A stretch of DNA of 64,000 nucleotides from Lithospermum erythrorhizon (taxonomy: Eukaryota > Streptophyta > Magnoliopsida > Boraginales > Boraginaceae): positions 868,001 through 932,000 of the forward strand of contig JADFUC010000294.1 in assembly GCA_019722365.1 (NCBI GenBank), in the 5' to 3' direction. The notes beneath the pieces are model-generated. The model was given only the letters and a program-made list of their open reading frames with translations. It made no database searches and was not told where the DNA came from. Both the position numbers and the translations under genes were made by a program. Of the stretch, positions 22,554 through 36,439 are shown piece after piece; positions within the stretch are counted from its first letter, which is position 1, and each line of letters begins with the position of its first letter.

Positions 22554-25054
22554 TCATGTTGAACTTTCCTTAGAATACCATAATTTCTTCTGGCAAATCA
22601 AAAGCTTCTCTCTTTCCAGGCCATTTTCTGTCTCTTCTTTACGGCAACTCCATCTCATTCCCTTGGCTAGAGTTGCGACACCATCCACGTAGTAACTGGC
22701 TTCACGGATGATGGCGTAGCCATTTGGCCTCAAGATACGATCCATCTCAAGCAGGACGTACTTCATTTCACATCTGCAGAAAGATAAATAATTGGGTCGA
22801 ACTATAATGATTACATATATAAAAGAAAGGAAGATGTTTGGGCGAAAAGACTTCACCTGTGGCTTTCAGAGCTAAACAATCCATCTACATGAAGTAAGTC
22901 ATAGGTTCGAGGGTATGTCGAAAAAGCTTCACACCTACAACCAGTTTGGGTAAATTAATACCGGCATTGAATTTGCACGCATATAGTACATGAATTATGT
23001 TAAATTGCACAATAGAGCAAACTTGAAATTGATGCAATATCAGTAGTTAGAAATTACCAGTCATGGTAGGTTCCAATGAGACCCCTATCGTAGACCACAG
23101 GAAGCGTGTTGGGAGCATAGGAGGAAACCACGTTCATCACCCATAGAGGAGCATCAGCCAGAGTAGCTGCAAATCCTCCATACAGCGTGTTCATGTCCAT
23201 AACATTTCGTATCTTATCAGTTCCAATTGCAGGAAGCAACTTCTTGTAATGCTTAATTCTAACTTTCCATTTACTATTATCACTCTTAAAGGAACCCTCA
23301 CTACTTCCATGAATTTGACCAACGCGCTCAGGAGCAGTGTTCAATCTTTGTGGCCATTTAGGAAGGGAAGACAGCTTCAGATTCTTTAACTTGGGCTCTG
23401 GAGCAACTACGCATGACCTAATCGGAGTGTACCAAGCAGAATCTGGTTCGGTACCATCATCACACTTAGGTGGATAGCTGTCGGGGTTATCGAGCTTGTT
23501 GTAGCACTCGTTGGTGGAAAGTTTCTGCCATACAGCAATGTCGTCCTTCTTGTTGAATAATTTGAAACACATAGAAGTCAAAAGTTCCTGCAACTTATCA
23601 AAATCTGACTTCTGATCTTCAATTGTAGTGTTCCAACCTCTCCACTGATTTTCATAGTTAATAGGGGGACCAGAAAGCACCCAGAAACCCCCAGGACGAA
23701 GTATACGATTCACTTCAAGAAGGTAGATTCCACCTGAAAGTAAAACATATTATGATTAAGAATATGGAATGCGGAACAACATAAGAAATGTGTTCTCTAC
23801 ATTTTTTCTCAATCGAATATTCTGTTACAAAGCAGAAGGTGAAATTCACAACCATAGATCATAGGAGACTTATCAAACATTCATAGGATTGCATTTATAA
23901 GGCATACTTACCGAATTCAGTCCATGGGATAAGGCATCGAGAGCAGTGAGCCATGTCAAAGGAGTTTGAAGGGAAAGGAAGTCTTTGAGTCGAAATGATA
24001 CCCAAGATAGCTGGAATTCCTCGCTCAAGAGCAAACTGAACTTGAGCCTCATGATTATCTCGCGGAGCCAGAGAAACCGTTAGGATTCCACGATCTAGCA
24101 GATCACCTCCCCAGCTAGCAACCTAAATACATCCAGAAAGGACAACTTAGACCTTGAAAGAGATCAAATGAATTGTTGACTCTCTTATACAATGCCACTA
24201 TTCAGCAATGTTGATAAAAAAATATGCAAGAACTATGTGAAGCGGACAAAGGATCAGTTCAAAGTAGACTCACTCCACATCCAGTATCGATGGCTGTCCT
24301 GATAGTACCATCTTTCATCTGGGGAATCAGATCCTCCATCAAATCAACATAGGGACCAACTCCATTAGGGAACATTGTTCCACCACCAGGGAATAGGAAC
24401 TTATCACTTTCTTTCAACAGCCAATGTTGATTAGACTTTTTCTTATTGATCCAGTCATATGGAACATTTCTGCAATTAAATTCAATCATCAATCAACTAT
24501 ATACCATAAGCACACATATTTGAGCAAAGCCATCAGACTATCAATGTTACCTGTACCAACACTTGCCCCTGCTTTCAGGCCACTTAATTGGAACCTTGTA
24601 ACCATCAGGAGCGGGAACCAAGCATTCCTTCCTTTCATATAATGGAGGACAATGGCGTTCCAAGAAAGAAAGCCGATGGGTGCTGAACTTCTTCCACCGC
24701 TGTTAAAATATCAAATTTGTTATCCCAAAATCCAAAATGCTTGATAATAGTATCCACTCCATAAGACAACTTGTAATATACCTTAGGATCTGTGCAAGGC
24801 GTGTAATCCTGAAATTCAACTCCACACTCAGGAAATGAGACGCCTTTAACCTGCAAAGAGCTACCGCCTGTCGACTTGGGCGAGTTCTCAACCTTTGAAG
24901 TGTTGATAGTTTGACTTATGTCCTCGGAGCAAAAAATTCCACCAAGATAGAATGAGAATCCACACAGCACAACAAACATCAGTGCCAACGGAACTGTCCT
25001 AGACTTTTTATCATATGGATATTTTGGTTTTCCATCATTATCTTTCCCCTTCAT
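22554..25054 (-). CDS. PMT20/21: Probable methyltransferase, PMT20/PMT21 type
   Basis: Golgi-type II membrane protein of the plant DUF248 putative S-adenosylmethionine methyltransferases, thought to modify cell-wall pectin (role by family). Seven exons: 25054-24782, 24699-24551, 24469-24274, 24122-23912, 23733-23058, 22934-22857 and 22773-22554. They sum to 1803 nt, 601 codons with stop, with every phase matching. Seen in order: a short basic cytosolic tail, one membrane anchor ([19 protein letters not shown]), [34 protein letters not shown], the SAM-binding [64 protein letters not shown] and a C-terminus with [13 protein letters not shown]. Length and motifs fit Arabidopsis PMT20/21 as I remember them. 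It is convergent with DUF724-B, 481 bp between stops. Confidence 0.93.
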
Positions 25055-28000
25055 GGTTCAATATCTCTTCAGTATAGCTACACATAAATAAAGATCATAG
25101 AGTTATTGCATCTTATTCATGCTTCGAAAACTCATTTGAGTAATCAACTAATCACACTACAAAAAGGCCAACATGTTTAAAGAACTGAAGATTCAACACC
25201 TTGATGAACATAAACATTCATTTACTATGCCTTAGTATTATGACCATAAAGTACCAAATGCATTTTAAATGACAACTTAATTAATAGACCAGATCTAAAT
25301 ACTCAAACATGACTTTAAATACTTATTCTCAAACACATTGTATTACACTACATCAAGTTAACAGCTATTCTTTTAATAACAGAAGGGCCCTACTCCATAT
25401 GAAATTCAGCATTCTTGATGGCCCTCTTGGCCACCAAGTTAGCTTAAGATGAGAGGAAGAATCAAATGAACACCAATCTAAGATCAAATCTGACAATTAC
25501 TTGCACAAAGTTGTCAGATTAACATGAAGGCATAGATGCATGTTCAAGAACAGACTTTTACAGAACATACAATGAAGATTCTTTAACTTGGATAAATCAA
25601 TAATAGCAAGAAGATTCAATTTTTAGTCACAGTAAAATGCTATGAAAATCAAACAATAAATGCAACACCACACATATGCACAAATGAGTGGATGGGCATT
25701 CAAGATAATGAGATAGCAGTATGTCATTACATAAATATCATAAAGAACAAAAAACAACCTTAATAATCCAAAAGAAAACAACATTGTACCTCAACTAATG
25801 CGACTTTGTAGTAACTTAAAATGTTTCCTCTTTTTCTTATAGTATTAGAAGATTGGTTCAATTCAAGAAGTTAAAAACACCCTTGCTAGAACAAACAAAC
25901 CAAAATAGTAAGAATGCTGAAGAGGTGGTACATAGAGAATATTAAGTACAGAGGCACAAGTAGTTCTTATATTAATAGGACAGATACATCATACATGAAT
26001 TTTTGAAATGAATAAAATGGCTGGAATGGTATCTATATGTAGGAGAAGTAGAGAGGAGGGAGAAGATTTCAGTATAGAAATGTCAAGTGTGTTAGGACTA
26101 GTGATATTTAATGGATGGAGACAATCATAAGGTTTACCGTGATAATTCGAGTAATATTTTATACTCGATAACATCGATTACAGGCACAGGGTAGTTGAAT
26201 TTGGACAAGCAAACTGATCAGAAAGTGCAGAATGTGAAAAGAAACATGTAACTCACCCGAAAGGGAAAGGCGTTTGGGAAAACAGTACACAACTATACAT
26301 GCAGTGCCAATTATTGGTCTTTCTGTACTCTGCAACTTCTTTTCCTTTCTTTTCACATTCATGGAACTAAGTAACAATTTTGACTTTGGCATGCACAATT
26401 GTTAGTAATACGTAACTGTAATTTATTATTTTCTAACAAATTTGTACTTTTCAAATAAAGGACTTAACTTCTATCTACGATCATCAGTGTAGAAGGAACC
26501 GAGGGGCGTGTCGTCCATTAAAATTTTGAAAAATACATTTTCTTTATAAAAATAAATTTTATTATTTATTTATTTAAAAATTAAGCTTGTTAAGTAATTC
26601 TTACGTTTTATATTATCATAAATTTATGAATTTGTAATAATTCATGGGACCAGTACAGAAGTTTACATAATTAAAAAATTAAATTGAGATGTAGTGATAT
26701 AAAGTACAAGGAATCATGTATAGTCTGTCCTAATTACTAAAGAAGTAGTGAAGAGCAGATTAGTCAACACGGTTTTCTTCCTGGATTGTCTACACCTTCT
26801 TTGTCGGTTCCTTTTATTTAGAGCTAATTAGGCTGCAATATTAATTCCACATAAATAAAAGGTGACCATTTCATATAATAAGTCATTAACCTACTTATGA
26901 AACTTAAGTCATTTATATAATTAAGTCATTATCAAATAATTTGTACCATACGTCCATAGTATGAGATACAATAAGTCAAACGTTTGAACATTTCAAAAGA
27001 ACTATTTGTATAAAATTATTTTGGAGTCAAAATCAACCTCTTTTTAAAATGGATTAATAATCTAATTAAACGATAAGTTGAAATGGAGTTGGTAAACGTT
27101 CTCTCCCATCTCACAAACTACATGCATGCAAGTTTGAATAGAGCAAGAGGAAGACCAGCAAGGTTGTTTATTAGTTGACTTCTTATAGACTGAAATTTAA
27201 CAATATTATTATTAGTACTAGTGTACTACCATTACCGGCCACTCGAGTATTAACATGTAGGAATTGTTTTTATTAATATAATTAATGTAATATATTAATC
27301 AGAAAATAAATATTTGAAGATTTCACGATTATAACATTCCTACTACTCTAATGTAATAAGTAAATTAGGAACATGTTTGGGAGATGTGTAACAATATAAT
27401 AAAAGGCTTATTACTGTCTATCTCTCCTTTGTTGATTCTTAGCTTTAATTCAATAACAATAATAATAGGAATTAATAAAAACGGCATATTGCATTATTGA
27501 AGCCATGTCTTTTGTTGCATGTGGCACATGCATTCTCATTAACAACTTCGGACTAGTTAATCTCTACCGACGTTGTTGCCCCACATCAAATAAAAATATC
27601 ATATGTGATCTGTCGGAAAGATGAGGAGACATTAATAAATTAAAAATACAACAATCAAGGAAAATATATACGGTTTATAATTTAGAGTTTAAACTATATT
27701 AGTTCAAATAAAAATATTGATATGTAAGTAATTGACTAGAATTATTTAACTAATAGAAGTAGGGCCCGTTGTATAAAAAATAATATTGACATGTAGCTAA
27801 TTGTTGTCTTATTAGATTGATGTATCATAATCGAGATTGATGTATCATAATTCATAAATAATCCAATGTGAACTTGTATTCTGAACAAATGTACGTAAAA
27901 TATTATTGCATTAAATAGTGTACGTATTGTCTCGTGTCTACTATAACTTGATGCATTATTTATGGTGGATGGGATAGTCAAACTATTTCGCATTGACTAT

Positions 28001-28279
28001 TATTACAGTTCTCCTTATTATTACAGTTCTCCTTATCAATAAAATAAAATGTCGCATTGAATAAATATTGAAGTCCAATGTGAGTTGGATCACTTAGCCA
28101 CACTTCATAAATGAAAAAACGAATAATGTGAAAATACATGCCGCTAAGCTAAAGAATGATGATGGAGAGTTGCAAGAAATTGATTTAATTCCAAAAGTAG
28201 TAACTATGTGTAGAAAGAAGATGGAGAGTTACACCAAAATTTTAATAAAATTAAAAAATTAGCTAAAAATAAGTGTTAG
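25055..28279. other. AT-rich spacer upstream of PMT
   Basis: No convincing exon. The first few hundred bases should hold the PMT promoter and leader. Two small direct duplications are visible: gattgatgtatcataat twice at about 27816-27851, and attattacagttctccttat twice at about 28001-28037. The far end runs into the gypsy LTR without a sharp boundary. Confidence 0.5.
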
Positions 28280-28810
28280 TGTTCTTGTATTCATCGTTTG
28301 TGGAATGACAAAGTATTACATTTAAAAGCATGTGATATATATAGCCTTTTAGCAAAGACCCAAAAAGTTAGGTCACAAGTGGATAAGGCACCAATTTAGA
28401 TAAAGGTTACCGAGATGTTGACGGGGTGTAACGTCGAGGAGAAGTTGGTGTCGTCAGAACATCTTTGCACATAAATGCCTCGCTCGTAGTGTGCTTCTTT
28501 AAGCGAAATTATTACTTTCCTAGTGTCACTTAAAATCACAATCTGGCAGTCGTCAGATGTTTGTGATGTATTTCATGATCCAGAGAAACTTCAATTACAG
28601 CGGATTAAGTCTTGGACTCATGAGGACCCAATTGCAACCGCTGACGGCCCATGGAAGCGGTTTTTGTAGACCAGACAGAGAGAACCCGTTTCAAGCAGGC
28701 TAAGCTTAGGATTGTGAGTCTATTAAAATCAAGAATCTATAATAGAGTTTGTTAGCGTTGTAATGGAATTAATCTGTGGATCGCGTTTATCAGTATGGCG
28801 CGATGCCGAA
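28280..28810 (+). repeat. Left LTR of the gypsy element (approximate)
   Basis: The words gatatatatagc, gataaggcaccaat, gagatgttg, gcgaaattattactttc, agtcttggactc, gattgcaacc and gcagaccagacagagagaac (or close variants) recur in the same order at 51.25-51.40 and 55.19-55.54 kb. Edges are estimated; the LTR start upstream of 28330 is not clear. Confidence 0.65.
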
Positions 28811-29499
28811 GGATTAAAAAACAAGCATGAATAATACAAAGTGTTTGTTGGCACTTCACAACAAAACAACCATGATGAACAACCAAGGCATGATACCAGC
28901 GATGTGGAAATTTGAAATGAAAGCGGGTCAATGAACAATTAAACGAGGCGGAAAGCCTGATCTGATCATGCAAGCTACCTGGCGTAACACGGGAGGGTGC
29001 ATCTCGGGGGTGGTGATCCCTTGGAGAACTCACGATAACCATGAGGAGAGGCGCTACTTGGCGCCAGCATCGCTGTGGTACACAAACTCGAGTTGATCCA
29101 ATTTACTCAAAGTTGCAGCCAAATTGCGCGGATATCAAAGGAAATAGTGAGGCATTCATGCCAACATTGTTCAAAAAGTGTAAAACAAAGATGTTATTCC
29201 GCAGATCGATTGGATGCGGTTCCTTTGCAAATGGTTTTATTTGCCCCCGATTCACTCGATTGATGGAGCGGGTGATCCATGCAAAACAACTTCTGAGGGT
29301 TTTTGGCCAAAATGACAATCACGTCAATGATCCGGATATATACTAAATTTTTTGGCCAAAATGACAATCCACGTCCAATGGGATATATGCCAAAATTTTT
29401 CAAAAGTTTAGAGGATGTTAGCACATTGGAGTGATACATTGGCGCACCAATCCGTAGATTCGTATCCAGCAAGCAATGAGATGCATTCATTTACCAAAG

Positions 29500-30620
29500 T
29501 TTGATCCGCCATACAAAATATCAGGATGAGAGAGGCGTTAGTGGACATTAATGAGCCCAAATGAAACCACGAAGAGTTACGGAGGTATTACAATGACATA
29601 TTGCTAACCATACGAAGTTATGATAAGGTAGCATATATGACATTTTGGTTAACATATGGGAAAATGAAAAAGTCTTTGGTTTTGAAAACTCCCCTGTCTA
29701 AGGATGAACTTCCTTGTCTGGGTTAGAGCGGTATGTAGAGTTGGAATTGAAGAATAAAGAAGGCAAAACTAAGGATCTTCGTGAAACACTCAAGAAGATA
29801 GGGAGATCAAAGTCGCCTAGGAAAGCGCCAGTATAGGATAGAATTTAGCGAGACAAGGGACAGAGTTCTAAAAGAAGGAATTACGAACTGCTACCTCAAA
29901 ATGGGGTTGGTTTAGTGTATGAGAAGGTTCCAGAATGAAGGGTTAACCCCACTAAGGGTGTCTATAGCAGAGGTCTATGTTCAAATCGAAGGAAAGAATG
30001 CAGGTAGTGAAATGAGTCACGGAGATCCTGTGCTGAGAAATTGATTAATAAAAGGATATTTAAAATTCACGGGTAAAGAGACTTGGCGGAACAATACTGC
30101 GTCAAAACGCGGGGAACGCACCCCACACCACGGTTAAACCGAGAAGCTAGCGAAGTGTCCCAGGCTCGTTAGGCGAATTGATACAATTTATGGCGGTATT
30201 CGGAGAGGCGGTCGCTGACTCGGAGAAAGACATGCGAAGAGAGGTCTATTGATCAACTGGAAACCCCGCCCGGCTTGACTTATTGAGACAATTAACTTTT
30301 CGGACAAAAGAATTAATAGGGATTGAATTGCCCGCATTGTGATGATCCGGTGGTCATGTGCTTGATAATAATAAATTTACTAGTAGAGGCGAATGTTGGT
30401 GAATCTGAAGCGGTTCGGTGGACATTTTATGTGAGCATTCGATAGAATTGCGGCTCCTCACAGACCTTATACAACCGATCCAGCCTGCCCAGATTAACCG
30501 GGTTTCTGAGGGCCACTCTATAAATGCAATGGGAGTAGTCGCATTGAATTTCATGGTAGGAGGCGGATTCGAAGTTGTAGCAATCGGATCTCGGTTCCGT
30601 TGACATTGAGACCCTTTCGT
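29500..30620 (+). pseudogene. Gypsy gag and protease remnant
   Basis: 29500-30300 shows fragments in shifting frames fitting the C-terminal part of a gypsy gag (NEGLTPLRVSIAEVYVQIEG). At 30330-30620 the retropepsin region is recognisable: PHCDDPVVM, then in another frame LLTDLIQPIQPAQINRVSEG and INAMGVVALNFMVGGG. The region of the catalytic Asp-Thr/Ser-Gly is not intact. Not a functional frame. Confidence 0.55.
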
Positions 30621-31059
30621 ATAATGGGCTCATAAGTTGCCCCTTACTAACTACTTTAAAGACAGCCGTGTACTGATTCACCTCGAGATGGAGTTCCTAC
30701 TCCCGGGGGGCATAGGAGAAGTGTGTAGCGATCGAAAAGAAAGAGAAAAATTGTGTTATCAAACATACGTACCCTAGCAGACGGAGAAGGCCCATCAGAC
30801 ATGAAAGGAAGCGAAGTAGAGGAATCATATGGAGATAAAATTAAGGTGAAAGTGGAAGCGGATGAATAACTCGCCAAAACAAAGGGAGTAAAAAAGAGAC
30901 CATGCAGCTGTGAAGGGGGTGTTTCCTTTACGTGAGGGAGCGAGGGAGGCGGAACGCCGAGGATTGAGTACCGAGTTAGGAAGGGATCATCAACCGGTAG
31001 TTATCCTTGATAAGAGTTTGAAGCGTGTTTTCTTGGGGACTTTTCGGGCCTTAAGACCC

Positions 31060-32165
31060 AACGTTGTAGTACCTGAGTTGAATATTGATCGACCTCATAA
31101 GCCCCGTGAGCAAAGAAATTTACTTGATAGAAAGAACACAGCCATAAGGGAAGAGGTGCAAGATTTGTTGAAAGCACAAGTGATCAGCGAGTTAAAATTC
31201 CCTACATGGGTAGCCAATGTAGTACTGGTCAAGAAGTCTAACAACAAATGGCGGATGTGCACAGATTTTACTAATCTGAACAAAGCATGGCCCAAAGATT
31301 TCTACTGCTTTGCTGCCTTGCCTTGGGCCGCTGGTTGATGGAAGCGGCCATGAGGTCTTCAACTTTATGGATGTAAATGATGATACCATCAAATGCATGG
31401 CCCTAGAGCCCCGAGGAGAAAAGCACTTTGCTCCTTTGAATATGAATTATATTTGGAAGTGATGCCACCCGGGTTGAAGAATGCAGAAGCCACCTACCAA
31501 CGAATGGTAAACTCTATATTCGTTTCCCAAATTGAACGTAATATGAAAATTTATGTAGATGACATGCTAGTTAAAAGCAAGACCACGATGGATCGCTAAG
31601 CGAATCTTAGGGAACCACTTTAATCGGCTAATGAAAGTAGATTAAAGGTGAACCCCTAGAAGTGCTAATTTGGAGTCGTATCAGGGAAATTCTTGGGATA
31701 TACGATTAGCGCTAGGGGAATTGAAGCAAATCCTAACAAGATAGAGGCGTTATTAGGGTGAAGCGTCTGGTTAAAGAAGTACAAAGTGCTTGAGGTTGCC
31801 TTGCGCCGCCCAGCAGCTTTATATCCAGTCGGAGAAAGAAATCACCATTTTCAAGAATCTAAGACTTATGTCAATGAAAATTTTGTGAGGATGAAAGAAT
31901 TTAAGGTAGCATTTGAGAATTTAAAAGTTATTTGGAGTGCCCAATTACTCTGTGACCAGACGGAGAAAGCGTTGCAGTGTAGCCGTCTCGGATGTGGCGG
32001 TAAACAGCGTGTTACTCGAGAGAGTAGAAGAGTACGAGCCGATATATTATAATAGCCATGTGTTGGGGATGCATAAGAGGTACCTATAATAGACAAAAGG
32101 CGGATTTTGCCTTGGTGATTTTGGCAAAGAAAATTGGCTTATTTTAGTCGCTGATACAAGTGGTG
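31060..32165 (+). pseudogene. Gypsy reverse transcriptase and start of RNase H, frameshifted
   Basis: 31110-31310 encodes VQDLLKAQVISELKFPTWVA, VVLVKK, KWRMCTDFTNLNKA. After a frame break, 31393-31599 gives LEVMPPGLKNAEATYQRMVN and the catalytic YVDDMLVKS. 31690-32160 continues into the RT thumb and RNase H (FLGYTISARGIEANPNKIEA, FENLKVIW), with several stops. The copia element interrupts it at about 32170; RNase H resumes at about 36440. Confidence 0.8.
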
Positions 32166-32170
32166 TGGTC

Positions 32171-35100
32171 TGTTAGAATCTAGTATAGATTTAATCGTGA
32201 TGAACACCAATTCATACATCAGTTCTCAAAATAGTAAATTAATCTAAAACATAAAATACGAATGTATGAATACGAAATTCTTACATTCTGCGAGGCGGAT
32301 TGAACCCGATTCCAGCGTGGTGCCTGGCGTAAGCCCCTCGAGATCCTCAGCGCTTGTTGACACGATGAGATTTATTCGAATATCATTGTATGTATGTGAC
32401 CTTCTAGGCTCAGATAATAGTAAGCTGTATAATAATAATAATTGACCAATTACTATTATTATAACGATCAATGAGTAAGATCTAGAAATCTATCATAACC
32501 TCTTAAATTATCATGAGAACCCACACTAGTAATATACAACTACTAATTTGAACACTAAGTTCCAGTAATCACATTTACCATCCCGGTAAATGAATTGATA
32601 CAATTAGCCATAGCAGGCATAATAAAGGGAATCAATTACCGTTGATTTAAAGCACTCCCAGCCTTGCCGCGGGCGATTACTTTCTGATTCACTTTATCGT
32701 GCGATCTCAATGCGTAGGCTAACCATAAGAGTGTGTCATGAAACACCCACAACTCTTTACCAATTATGAGCGAATAAGTATGTATAGGCGTCCACCAGAA
32801 CTAAATCGGTACGATTGTGAAGGCTGAGATGCTCACTTGTATATGAGGGCGGATAAATCCCTCGATATATCGACATCTATCGTTATACTGTTTAGGTGAT
32901 GACATATATGATCCCGCTTAAAGGCGGACGTTAGGTCATAGTCAAAATGCTCTAGAGCTTATATATACAGATAGTTATATATCGTAGGTCTAAGAATTGT
33001 CGAACCTAAATTCTAAAAAATATCATAGAACTGAGATATACGTATCTTATGGGTCGTTTCGGTCATGCAGCTCCCAGTCTGAGACCGGCCAACCCACATT
33101 ATTGATCTGATCTGCTTGAGGCTAAGCGTGATCAATCTTGATCAATAATCAAAACACCATGTTAGTCGTATAATGCTTATGCTGTATCGGCGTCAATGGC
33201 GCTTTAGGTACATATTCTATGTTTAGGCGGAAAATTATAATTAACAATTCATGTTGCCTATAGAAACATGAATAACCTAGGATTTAACTTTTCACTCATC
33301 AGGGGATACAATACATGTATATTATATGTAAAATATAAACGTATAAGTATGATAAACAAATATACTCGAACATAAAGAGCCAATGATAGATATTTGTTCC
33401 ACATACTCCTGATAGATACATCTTACGACTCCCACTTAACCCTAACTACTAAAACATGCATCTAAGACCTATATTCCATTTGCATCTTCCATCATACTTT
33501 GCTTGATTTAGTGGTTTGGTAAAGGGGTGTGAGATTAGCCTGTTCTTTACTACGTACTTTGAGATGCTCTATAAGCATATCTCTAATTAGGTGATACTTT
33601 AAAGTCACGATGCTTGGATTTGTGATGTACTGAGGGTTCTTTAGCTTGAGCTATATGATATTGTCACAAAGTAACTCAAGCGGTCCTGATGCTAGAATAC
33701 TACGCTGACTCGGTCGCGAATTTGCTTAATCGACGTCTTGGCTTTAGGCGGGCAGTTGCGATGTCTTTCAGTTACGTGGTAGAATGGGCAATCTCTACTT
33801 GGAACTCCTCAGAATCTTTTCCCCACCGTTGAGGACAAAATACATACCCAGGGATGGGAAAGATGATACCCTTCGATCCTGGCCAGCATCGGTGTACCGG
33901 TGACTACTAACTAAATGATCTCCACCGTATACGGCGTCTTTAAATATTCTCGAATGCCAGTGCGCTGATCGATGGTTCTCACAGATTAGCTTAGTATCTC
34001 TTGGTTATACTCGGTCACGTAAGACACGTTAACATGGCGTATGATGGATCCTATAGCCGAAGGCGTAAAGGTACATCCGCCGTTTTCATCTCGGCGCTAG
34101 TAGTGGGACCTTTGTGCTATCTGGATTGAACTCCCATGTCTCATGGGAAGATTACCCTTCTTGGAATTACTCGCGGTGAACCTTTGCGATACCTTATTAA
34201 TGCATTGTCTAAAATGAAGTCAGTGTATACAGCCGATCTAAGATGGATCTTTATTCAGTATATAATGTGTTGCTTCAATCCTTCATTGAAACATTTACAC
34301 AGCCAATCCTTGAAGTGGGATTCGGTGGCACTCACGTTTTTCAATGATAAGTATGTCGTGACATACGGGACTATAGATGATACGTAACTCGACACTTCTT
34401 GTATACACAAGACTCTTGCCGTTCTTGATGAAACCAAAATCTTTAATTGATTCATCAAAAGCATTAGATTAAGCAATAGGATTACGCTTAAGACCCATAA
34501 ATGGACCTTTGAAACTTGCATACGCTTCTTAGGTCCTTTAGGACATGTAAAACTGGAGGGATTCTGCGCCCGTATCTAGCATCCTCATAAATTTCCATTC
34601 GGGGAAGAAGCGGTCTTTGTCATTTCCATGTTCATAGTCATGAAATCACGACAATAGCTAAGATTATCGGATGGATTTAAGCATAGCCAACTGGCCGGTA
34701 AGGTTTAAATCATAGTCCAGCGAACTTGTTTAGAAAACTTCGCTCTAGTCCCCAGCTTGAAAACTTATCCCGACGTTTCCGTCTTTATCGTATTTCTTCT
34801 TAAATACCCATTTCACGTTCAATGAAGCGAACCCAGAACATTAAATCAACAAGGATAAACCTTGTTACGGTACATAGAATCTATCTCGGTGCATGGCTAT
34901 TGCCATCATCGGCATCCTTGCTATTCGTTGTAACTTTATAAAGTGGGCTCGTCGGCTTTCAATGATGAAGGCTTCGCGTACCGGCGCTACGGTTGGTGGC
35001 GATCTGTTAGCCTCGAGGTTGGTTCTTCCATAACTTCTTGTGGATCGAAATTTGAATCTTCTATATGAAAGAAGGTGCCAATTCTTGTGGTGCGTCGGAT

Positions 35101-36430
35101 GCTTAAATTAGATGCATCGACATTGACTTAAATCAACTGAGTTTCGTCAGAGATGAACACGTTACTTCTAGTCATTACGAGCAGGATATTCCTTTTCAAG
35201 GAACACTCTGTCTTAGCAATGAAGATTTTATTCTACGTACCTTAGGTGAAGTAGTAACCAACCGTTTCCTTTGGATATCCTATGAAATAGCATTTACATC
35301 GATTTGGGCGCAAGTTTATCCTTTGTTAATCTCTTGCGTAAACATGACGTGAATCTGAAAGGAAATGACTTAGGAATCTTCGAACCACGGTTCATGGGGG
35401 TTTCTCTGCGGTTTTGTTGGATATTTGTTTAGTAAGTGTCGCTTAGGGGTATATCTCGAGAGTCGCCAGTAGATCGGATAGGCTCATCATAGACCGAACC
35501 GTATCGAAGGGTTAGATTTACTCATAGGTGTAACGCCGTTATGTTGTGGGCGTTCACCGCTGAGTGAGTTGTGAAACAATACCACACTCTCTCTAAGATG
35601 AGTATTGAACTCGTGACTCAAAGTATTCTCCACCTCTATCGGACAGTCTTTATTGTCTTATTCAATTGGTTTGTACTTCATTTTGGAACTCAGATTTCTC
35701 AAGGACTCGTGTTTGTGTCCCAAAATTCCGCTCGTTAAGCAACTCGTTAAGAAATCGGTTTAACTTCGTTAACTTAATTAGGCAGATTATGAACTTCACA
35801 ATTAAGAAATGGCCAAGGTTACTAAGTGAGTTGTTCTATTTTAATTAACTTAACCGATTAGTTAAAATACTAACGAAGAATCATTGTCGAGATAACTATC
35901 GAGTTATTCATCGATGCGATTGCTTAATTGATTAAACTTGCAAGTTTAACCAATTGATGTTCATCAACATATATATTTGACAAATATATAAATATTAGAA
36001 ATACATTTCTCAATATACAAGTCTTTAATTTCATTCATGAAATATTATTCGAATATCATTGTGTGTGTGTGACGCTACAGGCTCGGATAATAGTAAGTTG
36101 TATAATAATAATAATTGACAGATTACTATTATTATAACGATTAATAGTGAATCTGTAATCGCTCATAGCCTTAAATTATCATGAGAACCCACACTAGTAA
36201 TATACCATTACTAAGGTGAACACTAAGTTCCTAGTAATCACACATGACGATGAAATGAATTGATACCTGATTAATATGACGGGCATAATAAAGAATCGAT
36301 TCTCATTGATTTCCAACAAGATCAACCTTTAAAGCGGGTGCTATCGGTCACGCAATATCAAGGTGATTGACTACGGGCTAGAGTTAAGCGACTTTGAGAT
36401 ATCACCCACCCCAGGACTAGTGTAAGAGCA
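32171..36430 (-). mobile_element. Ty1/copia retrotransposon inserted antisense in the gypsy element
   Basis: On the minus strand, pol fragments appear in the order integrase (about 35760-35400), reverse transcriptase (about 34900-34130) and RNase H (about 33720-33440), the copia order. RT pieces: KWVFKKKYDKDGN near 34800, then FDESIKDFGFIKNG, SATESHFKDWLCKCFNEGLK and NSKKGNLPMRHG. RNase H pieces: IAQAKEPSVHHKSKH. A polypurine tract AAGTGGGAGT lies at about 33436 (minus). Direct repeats at about 32372-32640 and 36046-36300 (tattcgaatatcattgt, taataataataattga) mark LTR parts. A TG start after ggtc at 32171 is the best left edge. Heavily decayed; no clear target duplication. Confidence 0.72.
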
Positions 36431-36439
36431 CAAGCGTTA

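Noticed and set aside
29041..29346. 101-codon plus-strand frame near the gypsy left LTR
   Set aside because: Lies in the region between the LTR and gag; no recognisable domain, and neighbouring frames on both strands are equally open.
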